The notes beneath the pieces are model-generated. The model was not told the DNA's origin and ran no database searches. It was given only the letters and a program-made list of their open reading frames with translations. Made by a program: the position numbers and the translations under genes. Positions 10,503 to 19,800 of a stretch of DNA of 32,314 nucleotides are shown one piece after another. Position 1 is the stretch's first letter, and every line of letters starts with the position of its first letter. Location of the stretch: the NCBI GenBank assembly GCA_001969505.1, contig LSSK01001553.1, forward strand, positions 1 to 32,314, written 5' to 3'. The DNA comes from Zancudomyces culisetae (taxonomy: Eukaryota > Kickxellomycota > Harpellomycetes > Harpellales > Legeriomycetaceae).

Positions 10503-11674
10503 TTATTTAACACCTCCGAGTTTCTCCTCTCTTTCCAAAACCGACTTGTCTACCTTGAGTAAAATGACAGTTCTGTGGGGCTTTCTCTCAACGGGTACCG
10601 AATGTGCGGTTACTCTCGCAGGCTATGTAGGTATATAAGAGTCAATTCTGTATTAAATAAATAAAAAGCAGGGTATACTCGATAGTAGTCACACAATTAT
10701 ATCTAACAATATTTGAGATGTAAAAAAAAAATGGAGTAGGATGGCAGAGTAAAGAAAAATGGAAATAAAATAAAGCAACAGTATACACACTTACACACAA
10801 ACTGGCATCCATTATTGCCTCTATAATCCCAGATACAAATGAGCTGGGGCTAAAAGAAGACATTTCTTTTGGTACGGAAATAAACTTAAAAACCAAAGGC
10901 TCATTATCTGTTATCATATCTATTGTGTAAAGTATTCACACGTACAGCTGTTGGTTATTTTGATAATGATATATTGTTTTAAAAGTACGTATGTATTGGC
11001 TTCTCGACCCATGCGTATTTCTACCTCGTGGGTATTTCAAAAAATAAATAAGGAAAAGCGTTTGGAGAGATAAGAACAGTATATGTCAACGTCTTATTCC
11101 CCATTACCAATAAACGTACATTCATCTTTGTTCTCGGTACTTTTCTCCAAGGAATCTGCTGGTTTTCCAAAAAGAAATTTCCAAACTACAGTGTTTATGT
11201 AGAGCAGCACATTCAGCAATCTGTTCTCTCGCTTAATCACCCTCTCTCTGGCCATCGTCAGCTCATATACCCGAATCCCAACCCTGTATCCTATCTCTGC
11301 CAATCTATGTAAAGAAATAAATACAAAAGATTAAGAGGCTCAGCTGCGAAAATCTTTTAAATAAAATATTCAGTGCCTCTTACTTTTGTTCCAAGTCCTG
11401 GATTCCCACGACTCGATTCTGCGAGTATTGAACAATTTCTGAAAACAGCAATGCATATAAACCCAAGCTAACCTATTTTATTCATGTATCCACTGCAGTC
11501 ATTCATTCAAAGAAAAATGCAAAAAGACTACAAAGAAAACTACAAAAATAGAGGATGATTATTGGTGTGTATTATACTTACCTCGGAACCCCTTTTTCTT
11601 GCCAAACTTTTTTCTAAAGCCGACGCGCGTCTTGATTTCGATTCTGGTGCGAATGATGTTCTGCCCAGCGACAT
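10503..11674 (-). CDS. TRS31: TRAPP complex subunit 5 (Trs31, BET3-like family), five exons
   Basis: Core subunit of the TRAPP complexes, which act as Rab (Ypt1/Rab1) exchange factor and tether at the Golgi. Proposed exons: 11674-11582, 11472-11384, 11304-11120, 10919-10795 and 10622-10503, summing to 612 nt, 203 residues, the normal family size. The joins recreate the conserved line of the family: VSLGLYALLFSEIVQYSQ at the exon 1-2 border, then LAEIGYRVGIRV, the strongly conserved FGKPADSLEKSTE, YMITDNEPLV across the exon 3-4 join, KFISVPKEMSS, and finally PARVTAHSVP. The first 30 residues are basic and Ser/Arg-rich, as in orthologues. Another ATG at 11744 lies in a different frame that does not connect, so the start at 11674 is preferred. 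Confidence 0.94.
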
Positions 11675-12065
11675 TTTCCCTTTTCCCTTTCCCTTTTCCT
11701 TTGACTTTTTTAATTAAATTGGGTGTGTAAAAATGGGAAATCACGTTTGTTTTTTATCTCGGTTTTATTAAATAACTCTGACAGTGAACCTGTTGTTCAT
11801 AAACAATATACAAGTACATTTGGTAGCACGCAAATTAAATCAAACTAGAGAACTTTGGTCTAATTGGTTATCCAGAATTTCCAGCCAAAAAATGAGGTGT
11901 AAATGCGAAAAAGGTTCCGTATTTGCGCATTTATTCGAGAGTAACATCATATTTTTCGTTAAAGGTCTAAAAGAAAACAAAAAAAATAACATAAAGCGTG
12001 CTATAGCAGAATATATACTGCAATTTATAAATAATCGTTAACTGAATTCACTCTTAAAAAAGGTG
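11675..12065. other. Intergenic region between GH17 gene and TRS31
   Basis: About 390 bp carrying the TRS31 promoter and the 3' end of the glucanase gene. A purine-rich run on the minus strand (about 11680-11715, repeats of AAAGGG/GGAAAA type) lies just upstream of the TRS31 ATG. An 85-codon plus frame here lacks an ATG start and is not supported. Confidence 0.5.
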
Positions 12066-13154
12066 TTAAAATATGGCAGAGGCAAGTGCAGACAGCACAA
12101 CTGTTGATACAAAGACAATTATTCCTGGTGTAATAGTGGCGCTGGATGAAAGAGTAGAACTGACCGTGGAGTCTTGGGAAGATGTATTCGAGGCGGAGCT
12201 TGAGGTTTGAGTACTACCTGTCTTTGTGCTGGTGGAGTTTGATGGTTTCTTGGGCGCACTTGTGCAATCAAACCAATTGTTTCCAGAAAACTTTGGCGTT
12301 TTATGGTCACTCAAGATTATTCCCCAGTGAGATTCAACATTTGATGCATTATTTGTCGATGCCCATGGCGCATCAATGGCTGAAAAGTATAAATAGTCAA
12401 TATTTTCCGCAGATGCTCTACAAACAAAGTCACTCATATACTTTTGTGCGTTTGTGAGACTGGCTACTGAGGCCCCATAGTTGTCTCCAGCTGATGGCCA
12501 TCCGGATTCTGCAATAACCACTTTCTTTCCTTGAGCCACCTTTTGGAGATCATAAATGTGCCCAAAAGCAACATCACTCGATTCTTCGATTGTTTTGCCC
12601 TCCCAAAATGGAAATACGTGTACAAACAAAAAGTCAACAGCATTTATTAATGGTGTTTGATACCATGGCCATGTTTCTGAAGAAGTTACTTTTATACTTC
12701 CAAGTCCATTTGATCCCAGTGTGCTTTTTGTATCACTTACCAACGATGCCATTTGCTCGGCTGTTCGTTCCTTTCGATAGATTGCTTCGCTTCCAACAAC
12801 TACGCCTTTGACATATGATTTCAGATCGTAAAGCTTGCTGAGTCTAATAATCTCGTCTTTGTCAGCATTGTAAGAATTATCGTCTTGGCCTACCCAAATC
12901 CCCAAATACAGCTTCCATGGGCTACCTTTTATTGCTTTGAGAAGCATCTCACCTGCATTACAATCTACTGTGCTATAGATTCTAAGTGTGTCTGTGTACT
13001 TTGAAAGCACGTTAAGATCAGACTTCACATCGTCCAGCGATGGGCAGCCGTTCGCATCTCGCTTAGGGTTGTAGTTGAGACCGTTAAACCGAGAATCGGC
13101 ATTTGAAACAGTAAAAATGGCACTGAGGAATAAGCCTGTATTGAAAAACTTCAT
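12066..13154 (-). CDS. Secreted GPI-type glycoside hydrolase family 17 beta-1,3-glucanase
   Basis: A 362-residue single-exon cell-wall enzyme. Residues 1-19 are a signal peptide (MKFFNTGLFLSAIFTVSNA). The GH17 barrel follows, with the start RFNGLNYNP, the general acid Glu in VVVGSEAIYR (E123) and the nucleophile Glu in the hallmark VIAESGWPS (E216). Family members hydrolyse or rearrange beta-1,3-glucan in the wall. After about residue 298 comes a Ser/Thr-rich linker, then a hydrophobic tail (about 342-362) ending ALASAIF with no charged residues after it, a typical GPI-anchor signal. The plan resembles fungal BGL2/SCW/EglC-type enzymes; the exact substrate cannot be told from sequence. It lies on the same strand as TRS31, about 390 bp away. 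Confidence 0.93.
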   Translation of the reverse strand: MKFFNTGLFLSAIFTVSNADSRFNGLNYNPKRDANGCPSLDDVKSDLNVLSKYTDTLRIYSTVDCNAGEMLLKAIKGSPWKLYLGIWVGQDDNSYNADKDEIIRLSKLYDLKSYVKGVVVGSEAIYRKERTAEQMASLVSDTKSTLGSNGLGSIKVTSSETWPWYQTPLINAVDFLFVHVFPFWEGKTIEESSDVAFGHIYDLQKVAQGKKVVIAESGWPSAGDNYGASVASLTNAQKYMSDFVCRASAENIDYLYFSAIDAPWASTNNASNVESHWGIILSDHKTPKFSGNNWFDCTSAPKKPSNSTSTKTGSTQTSSSASNTSSQDSTVSSTLSSSATITPGIIVFVSTVVLSALASAIF

Positions 13155-14147
13155 TTCTAGAGGTATAATGGTTTACGCTATCGCCGCTTTTTCTATTATT
13201 TTTTGTCTTTATTCCTTTTATTCTAAACGTTACAGAGGGTAAACAAGAGTTGTGTTAATTGCATATAAAAGGGAATATTTGATCTTATATATCCATTTGT
13301 TGCCCCACCTCGAAGTCCAATATAATACGGTTGAAACTTTTCGTAGGAATTAGCTTACCCAACACTTGTATTTGGAATCTTGAAAATAAGTTTAAACTTG
13401 GGTTTTGGGTAATTATCGCTAGATTATCAGCCAATGGTCCCTTTGTTTGTATTTACAACGACGATAATATGAGTTTATAATTTTTTGAATTTGGACTTAG
13501 TCGGTGGATTTTTGGACAACATCAACAAACTGGCTTTTATCTTTGTTCAAATATCCCAATTCTATATAATCAACAAGATTCCTAAATTTAATTTGCCAAA
13601 TTTGGGTTGATAATGAGGATATAGGATTGACAAAGCGACCAATTCAATCTCAAAACCATAAAATAATTTATTCTGCTTTTTGGCTTTTTATTTTTTTTTG
13701 TTTTCTATTTTTAAATAAACAAAAAACCCATAAAATAATTGGCAAACTCAACTTCATATTTTGTCTGCAACCACGCTGGCAAATCGCAGGTCTGAATAAA
13801 CAGAGACAGCAACCTTTTATTTGCTGGCACTCTTGTTATGACTTATACTTTGATTAAGTCCTATCCAATTAACTGATAAAACTGCTGTTTTTTTATTTTT
13901 GCTTCATTGTTGGGATTCTCTTTACAACTCATTGGATTTGTGGGCATTTACTGAGAATATCTCATTGCAAAAGTATGTTGCAAAGCCAAATTAACATGTG
14001 ATGGAAACAGAAAGCCAATACACTTGTATACAACGGCAATTAGCGGTGATAATGCTGTACAACCTGCACTCTGGGCCCATATAACTATTAGGAATAGGAC
14101 AGTAGTTGAATAGTCCAAAATACACTTCAAAAGTTGTAGTTAGACAT
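13155..14147. other. Intergenic region upstream of the GH17 gene
   Basis: About 1 kb holding the glucanase promoter. It is AT-rich and has only frames without convincing starts. Minus-strand frames at 13948-14200 encode short hydrophobic stretches which may be exons belonging with the ORF at 14148-14417, but I could not build a model. Confidence 0.4.
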
Positions 14148-14417
14148 TTAATGGGGAAGAAGGTAGTGGTAAAATAGATCTTGTCCATAAACACAAACAA
14201 ACAAATGATTACACAGAATACTAATCACATATCTACCGAAATAACACATCCAAACAATAGAACTGCTTGACCGCTCAGTAAGATGTGTATAGGCGAATCG
14301 TTGTCGTGTTTTCTGTGTAGATTGTTGCTGCATGGATTGGATATAAAGTTCCAAAATGTGTATTCGGGAGCTATTTAGCGTTACTCTCTTGTAAAATTCA
14401 GCAACGCTTTGTATCAT
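14148..14417 (-). CDS. Unassigned ORF, possible first exon(s) of a small membrane protein
   Basis: An ATG-started 89-codon frame beginning MIQSVAEFYKRVTLNSSRIH. A second frame of the same stretch (about 14310-14234) reads KHDNDSPIHILLSGQAVLLF, like a membrane segment, and a third hydrophobic stretch lies downstream at 14130-13948. Possible splice signals exist: GTAACG after codon 11, CAG acceptors before the second stretch, and GTAGAT after it. This could be a spliced gene for a small membrane protein read through the second frame. I do not recognise the family, and the exon joins are guesses. Confidence 0.2.
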   Translation of the reverse strand: MIQSVAEFYKRVTLNSSRIHILELYIQSMQQQSTQKTRQRFAYTHLTERSSSSIVWMCYFGRYVISILCNHLFVCVYGQDLFYHYLLPH

Positions 14418-15263
14418 TCTAGAAGGGTTGAAAGAAAAGAGCGCAATATATTCTATGTTTGTTCCTATTCCTATTTCAAATACTAATCCTTTTTCTTTTT
14501 GTTCTTATACTTTTTTTCTCACGTAACTAGATAAAATAAAGCCATCCAGTATGATAAAGTGGAGGATCCTATGCATTTAATACAGCAGTTTTGACAAATT
14601 TATTTTCAAATATACTCACTCCATCATAAAATAAACAAGCAACGGGTGTTAGTGTCTCACAACACCAACTAGAATGGTGTTAACAAGTGCTTCAATTAGT
14701 AGGGGTTTTCAATATCTTTATTTTTCATACTCACTTTGTAAAACCAACAACCCCCCCCCCCCCCCCCTGGCAGTGTTGACCGGGTAGGATAGCAACTTAA
14801 ACAACGACCCAAAAGCCTAAAACCGCACATCAAGGAACTGACACATATCACTCAAAATTTTCAACTTTAGAAAAATTTAAACGCACAGCTGGTCGATATT
14901 CTGCCTTTGGAGACAAGCAGAGACCTTGGATAAAGAAAATGGTAATGTAAAACCAAAAATAATATATCTCCGAATCGTTTAAATGTAATTAAATTCTTAG
15001 TAAAGAAAAGCTAAAAAAACGTCTGCAAGTTTATCTCGATAAAAAGAACGTTTATTTCTAATAGTGATTTGCTGATTTGATGTGGTATTAGAACCACATA
15101 GTGTGTGTAGTGCTTTAAAAACAAAAGTTTCTAGTATCTAGAAACCCTAATTACTTTTACAATTAATCCCATATACAATATACAAAAACAGTGTGCGGGA
15201 ATATTTCTTTTGCTCCTGAGGAATGAATGATGTGCTGCGGAAAAATACAGGGCTACCTCTTCT
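14418..15263. other. Intergenic region containing a poly-C tract
   Basis: About 850 bp without a supported ORF between the uncertain gene at 14148-14417 and the 3' end of the SAP30-like gene. The one striking element is the C17 run at 14751-14767. Confidence 0.5.
14751..14767 (+). repeat. Homopolymer of 17 cytosines
   Basis: An uninterrupted C17 run in an otherwise AT-rich intergenic region, flanked by AACAA and TGGCAG. The only long G/C homopolymer in the window. Confidence 0.95.
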
Positions 15264-15943
15264 CTAGATTTTAGGGAAAGTAAGAATAAGGAAACGCACA
15301 TGTGGATATAACTTATCTGTATACCAATTTGGCGCAAACCATCATAAATAAACTATTTTACCTTTACTCTTAACCGTATAAACGAATCGTGCTATGGTAT
15401 CCACTTCGTCGATTGCGTATTGAGAATGATGCTTGGAGGCAGCAGTTGCCAGATCATCCTTCGAAGACCTAGCTTTGACATTAAGCTTAAAAACTTGTCT
15501 GTACTTTCTTAGTATTGGCATGCTGAAAGAATTGAAATCAATCTAATTTAGCCGCAATTAAGGTCATTAACTAAAAACAAAAACAACAACAAAAAGAGCA
15601 AATAATATAAATAAGCCTTTACATACCTGGGCGCTCTTGTCTAAAACGTAGAGAACAAAATACGAAATCGTTGGAAAGGTTGGTTATAAAAAAGGTATTA
15701 TTAGCAACAATGATCTTATTGAAAAACAAAAAAAAACACAATAATGTATTTACAAAATAAAATAAAATATGCAAGTGCAAAGGAACATAAAAGAAAACAC
15801 CACGAGACGTGGGACTTACTTGAGAAAACAGCTTGAGTCTTAGACTGCTTTACAATTCCAGATGATTGAGGTTTTAAGAGCTGGACTGTATCTTGCATGG
15901 GCCTGGGCTTTGGTAATGCTATCTCCGAAGTTTTGGGCTTCAT
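15264..15943 (-). CDS. SAP30: SAP30-like subunit of the Sin3 histone deacetylase complex, four exons
   Basis: SAP30 bridges the Sin3 scaffold in Sin3/HDAC (Rpd3) corepressor complexes. Proposed exons: 15943-15820, 15640-15627 (14-nt microexon), 15542-15362 and 15316-15264, summing to 372 nt, 123 residues. The Sin3-binding domain is recognisable from residue 47: IDFNSFSMPILRKYRQVFKL, then KDDLATAASKHH and DEVDTIARFVYTVKSKDK, following the family pattern (IDF..L....LRRYR....L, then S..DL...V.KHF). The acceptor at 15543 was chosen because it yields the IDFNSF start of the domain; the nearer CAG at 15515-15517 breaks the frame. The first 46 residues are basic, Pro/Gln/Ser-rich and unconserved. 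The last intron is only 45 nt. The gene lacks any zinc-finger region, as in small fungal forms. Confidence 0.82.
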
Positions 15944-16620
15944 TTATTATACTCGTTTCCTTTTAAGGCCTTGGTATGTGTTTTTTAAGAAAAGAAGAAA
16001 AAGATAGAGGTTAACACTTTGCAGCCAGCTATGCATTAAGTAGTTAACTAAAAAAAAAGTTTTTCATGTAAATCCCTCTGAATTTTACGCTCATACTCCA
16101 GCCAATTCCAGCTTTTAGTTTTTTTCTTTGACAAAAAAAAAAAATAGCGAAAAGTTGAAAAGAAAAAAAACTTGGAAAGCAGAGTGTGGGGCCAAAACCT
16201 GACTAGTGATAATGGTAAATTTTTTCGCTCCAGCCATAGTGGACCAAACAGGGCACACAACCACAAAGATCGAAAAACTGCACACTCATTTTTTTCGTCT
16301 ATTACCTTGGTTTAATGGGCCAATTATTTGAATCAAATTAGGTGCGCAAATTTAGAACAGGCCACTAAATCTATAATGGCTGTCCAATTATATACGCTAT
16401 TGTTTTTTTGGATGATTTTCTCCTTTTAGAATCATCATTTCGAGAAAATAGAAAAAATGGAAAAAGTGAAAAGAGACTTTGCATGCTAACAGGGCTTGTC
16501 TACTTGAAATAAATAGCTGCGACAACCGGCAAATTTTAATCAATGCATGCGTTTTTTTTTACCTATGATGTTTTAGGTTAGTATCAGCACAAATCCATCT
16601 ATTAGATCTAAGACGATAAA

Positions 16621-16688
16621 ACCACATACCACATACCACATACAACATAATAACATATTACATCACATATTACATCACATATTACATC
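16621..16688 (+). repeat. Compound tandem repeat (ACCACAT x3, then ACATATTACATC x3)
   Basis: Three perfect copies of the 12-mer ACATATTACATC occupy 16653-16688. Just before them ACCACAT is repeated three times (16621-16641) and then degenerates into ACAACAT and AATAACAT. The two units look related through a shared ACAT core, suggesting growth by slippage. Confidence 0.85.
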
Positions 16689-16982
16689 ACATACTAAACA
16701 CTATGTACTAAAAAAAATGCATGTAACTAAAGATACTCTTGTGTTATCAATGTTCGGGTTTTGGATAAGAAGTGTTTAAACACCAAGAGTTAATACTAAC
16801 CTGGATTTGGGCCGCATTTTCTTCAAGTTGTACCCGTTTTTTTCCCCTTATTTTTAAAAAAACCAAGCTTGTTGGAAAAAAAATCAAATAATATGTACAG
16901 TATCCAGGTGTCAAGACAACAACAATAATGGAAAAAGTACACTTGCAGTCAAGTAACTACACCTAACACTTATACTATGCAT

Positions 16983-17000
16983 CTTTCTTTCTTTCTTTCT
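16983..17000 (+). repeat. CTTT microsatellite
   Basis: Four uninterrupted CTTT units in the intergenic region between SAP30 and EGD2. Confidence 0.8.
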
Positions 17001-17086
17001 CAGTTTGTATCCTTGAAAGAGTCAACTCCCGCTTTTGGTACATGGCGAAATATATAAAACTTAACCATTGTCAAATCAAAAGTCAG

Positions 17087-17344
17087 CTAGTGCATTCTTC
17101 CATGATTCAAGTTCATTGCCTCTAAATTCGGCTGATTTGGTATATTTACTACGCGGCCCTTTTCATCTCTAAGATCTCTATGTAAGTATCTGAAAATTAT
17201 TATCAATTCTTGCAATGTTGGTTTGCGATACACACATGATATGTTGGCAGGAAAGGGTGGGATGGTAATTTGTAATAGATAAATTGGTAGCAGGCAGTTA
17301 TATATAGATAGAGAAACTACGAACAGCGTCTCAACTCTATACAT
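17087..17344 (-). CDS. Unassigned ORF downstream of EGD2 (85 codons)
   Basis: The frame opens with a hydrophobic stretch and ends in a charged, protein-like stretch (RDLRDEKGRVVNIPNQPN). It begins under 100 bp after the EGD2 stop, on the same strand, so it could lie in the EGD2 3' UTR. An ATG directly followed by GTATGT occurs at 17349-17347, the same arrangement as in VMA10 here, and several AG acceptors precede the charged part. I found no family for it and could not fix a splice model. Confidence 0.2.
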   Translation of the reverse strand: MYRVETLFVVSLSIYNCLLPIYLLQITIPPFPANISCVYRKPTLQELIIIFRYLHRDLRDEKGRVVNIPNQPNLEAMNLNHGRMH

Positions 17345-17440
17345 ACCATCAAAGTATGTTTTATTATATTTTCATTTTTATTATTATTGACAAAAATGAA
17401 CAGGATATAAAAAAATAGTATTAATTGGGACGAACTAAGA

Positions 17441-17986
17441 TCACATCATAAGAGTCATAATCGCCTCAACAACATCATTGTTGTTCTCCCTCAAAGCCTT
17501 AATTGCCTTGTTCTTGCTAACGCTAGCCTGTTTCATAACCAGGCTAATGTCCTCTTGATTCAATCCAGTAGAATCTTCCTCAGGTTCCTTTTCAGAGGTA
17601 TCCTTGCTTTGTGAAGAGACGGAAAGAGATTCGGTCATTTTTTGTACGTCCTCGACGCTGGGTGCAGCTTGTTGCTCTGCAGCAGCAGCGGCAGCAGCTT
17701 GCATTTGCTGTTGAAGATTGAAGAAATCATCGTTCATGAGTTGTTCGGCTTTTCCAAATACAACGTATGTGTTGCTTGTCAAGCTCTTGTAAACTTCTGG
17801 TCGGTTGATAAACAAGATGTTGCTTTTATCGTTTAATTTGGTGTTGGTTCTTTTTATGGTCAATCTTGCGATTCCTGGAACCAGCACCAATCCTTGCTTT
17901 TCAAGCACTTTGCGTGCTCTCTTTTCCAATTTATTGGCTGCTGATTGTTGCTGAATATTTGTGGTGCTATCGACTTGATCTGCCAT
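17441..17986 (-). CDS. EGD2: Nascent polypeptide-associated complex subunit alpha
   Basis: A single-exon 181-residue protein. NAC alpha pairs with NAC beta at the ribosomal exit tunnel and shields new chains from wrong targeting. The NAC domain spans about residues 28-82 and includes PGIARLTIKRTN, the INRPEVYKS stretch and TYVVFGKAE. A Gln/Ala-rich spacer (92-108) and an acidic Ser-rich linker (115-140) lead to the C-terminal UBA-type domain (143-180: NQEDISLVMKQASVSKNKA, then ALRENNNDVVEAIM), which distinguishes the alpha from the beta subunit. The length agrees with fungal orthologues (around 170-210). No intron is required. Confidence 0.96.
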   Translation of the reverse strand: MADQVDSTTNIQQQSAANKLEKRARKVLEKQGLVLVPGIARLTIKRTNTKLNDKSNILFINRPEVYKSLTSNTYVVFGKAEQLMNDDFFNLQQQMQAAAAAAAEQQAAPSVEDVQKMTESLSVSSQSKDTSEKEPEEDSTGLNQEDISLVMKQASVSKNKAIKALRENNNDVVEAIMTLMM

Positions 17987-19177
17987 CTTTTCTACCTTTC
18001 TTCGAATTTACTTGCTTGGATTGCAAAACTTCAGTTTTATTTAATATTTAAAGACTTAGATAATAATTATCATGAATCTAGGGGAGGGTAAAAACTGCCT
18101 AAACAAAATAAAAAATATTTTTGCTTAGAATCTGCTAGTTTTGGATATTTATGCTTCCATCCAATCATTAAGTTGTATCTGCTATTTTTCTCATCCCTGC
18201 TGAAAACCAAAGCAAGGAAAAAAAATTTTTTTCTGCTTTGTTGGTGGTTTTTGGAGTTCGTCTCGAAAAATCGATACTGATTTTTATGGACAGTACAAAT
18301 GTTCCACTAAATTGCAACAAAAATCATCACTTCATTGCAGAGAAGGGCGAGGAAGTTAAAATCATCCAAATTGTGAGAATATGAGATAGGCAAATATATA
18401 AAGCAGGTTGGAGGCATCACAGACCACATTTTAATTGTTGATAGCTAAGAAAGCTTGTTTTTCATCTGAATGCTTTCCATCTGAAGGCTCCAAACTGAAA
18501 AACCCCCCGAGTCTGGACGTGAAAATATTCCTGCTAACAGAGGTATGGGGTCGTATACCGTGGTGTATCTTTTCCCAAAACAAACAAGAAAAGTGGTGAG
18601 CCGTGCTACCGGAGACAGGTGAACCGGGTTTGTAACAGCATCACAACAATGGCTCGCAGCAAAGATGAATATCTATGTGTGTTTTTACATGTGTGTATGG
18701 ATGAACTATCCATATATGCGCACCAATACCACTGTTATCTGGCATATACAAAAATTTGTTGCTTATTCTACGCCTGTATAATACATATGCTAGCTCAAAG
18801 ACTAGTTCAACGTCTGGGTATGTTCAATATACATAGTTTGTAGTACATTATTCTGTTTAGTGTTACGTTTTTTTTGAAGTCCGAGACTACACACAAATTC
18901 GAAATTTGCTTGGGTTTCTCTACACGCCTAAAATCTAGAACTAACTTTTCCCGTCAATTTATTTGTCCTTGGTTAAGTGAGGGGAGTATGCAGGTCTTTC
19001 CTGCATTTTTTTTTGGTTATGAAATTGTATTCAAAAAGCGAATGAAAAACCAAATAAACTAGCTACAATTTAAAGTGCAGTCAGTTTATTGTTTAATAAC
19101 ATAAAATATTGTAAATGTTATTAAATAGAGTAAAAGAATTCGGTTCAATATCATAGTCTAAAATAAAAAAAAGGAAT
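17987..19177. other. Divergent intergenic region between EGD2 and VMA10
   Basis: About 1.2 kb carrying both promoters. An ATG frame at 18649-18843 starts MARSKDEYLC but turns into a Cys/His/Leu-rich stretch with no follow-on exon, so it is not called. A run of six C near 18503-18508 and a more GC-balanced patch at about 18480-18660 stand out from the AT-rich surroundings; I cannot assign it to a known RNA. Confidence 0.45.
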
Positions 19178-19800
19178 ATGGTAATGTTTGCATACTTTGA
19201 ACTTTAATTTCAACCTTTGACATTTTATCCGCTATAAAATAATGCACAAATGATTAACCCAGCCTTCAAACTAACACAATATATATAGTCTAGCTCAAAT
19301 TCGCAGGGAGTACAGGCACTGTTTGATGCTGAGAAGGAATCATCAAAGATTGTAGACCAGGCCCGGAAATGTATGTTGCGATTTATGCCACTCAAGTTTG
19401 AATACAACTTCTTTCTGTACATAGAACGTATTCACCCTAGTAATCCTTTCTTCATTTTGGAATAGATAGGACAATGAGACTAAAAGATGCACGTCTAGAG
19501 GCATCTAAAGAAATCGAAGAACTTAAGGCTGCCAAAGAAAGAGAAATAGCCAAATATCAGCTTTCGGTACTGTGTTCGAGTTTTCATTTAAATACTCCGC
19601 TACTTTACAATAACATTAAAATATCTAACCCATATTTTCAATTAAAATAGAGTATTGAAATTTCCGAACTCGAGGATAAAATGAAGATTGAAACGAAGGA
19701 ACGATTTACACAACTTGAAGAACAGTATTCGGAGAACAAACAAAAGGCTCTTCAGCTGATTTTAGATAGTGTATTGGGTGAAAGCGCAGAATCGAATTAA
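19178..19800 (+). CDS. VMA10: Vacuolar H+-ATPase subunit G, four exons
   Basis: Subunit G forms, with subunit E, the peripheral stalk of the V1 sector that holds the catalytic hexamer against the V0 ring. Proposed exons: 19178-19180 (only the ATG), 19289-19370, 19466-19566 and 19651-19800; sum 336 nt, 111 residues, the usual size of about 114. Conserved motifs: NSQGVQALFDAEKES, IVDQARKYRTMRLKDAR (across the exon 2-3 join) and EASKEIEELKAAKE, then a charged coiled coil to the end. In frame upstream of exon 2 there is no ATG; the GTATGT-like intron directly after ATG, with acceptor TATATAG at 19282-19288, gives M-SSSNSQGVQ, which matches the family's short N-terminus. The initiator exon is therefore inferred, the rest is firm. 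Confidence 0.92.

Larger units (their letters stand above)
15944..17086. other. Intergenic region with tandem repeats upstream of SAP30
   Basis: About 1.1 kb. It holds A/T homopolymers, the 12-bp tandem repeat at 16653-16688 preceded by ACCACAT units at 16621-16641, and a CTTT run at 16983-17000. No supported gene. Confidence 0.5.

Noticed and set aside
11559-11744. ATG frame starting MISHFYTPNL upstream of TRS31
   Set aside because: It overlaps the true first exon in another frame and does not yield the conserved VSLGLYALLFSE start after splicing.
11784-12041. 85-codon basic plus frame upstream of TRS31
   Set aside because: It starts at GTG and is only AT-rich Lys/Asn/Ile-type composition in the promoter region.
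15513-15541. CTTTCAG acceptor just before CATGCC in SAP30
   Set aside because: It leaves the frame wrong after the microexon; the AATTAG acceptor at 15543 gives the conserved IDFNSF domain start.
18619-18843. ORF with MARSKDEYL, reminiscent of a 14-3-3 start
   Set aside because: No following exon with 14-3-3 motifs could be found, and the rest is Cys/His-rich noise.
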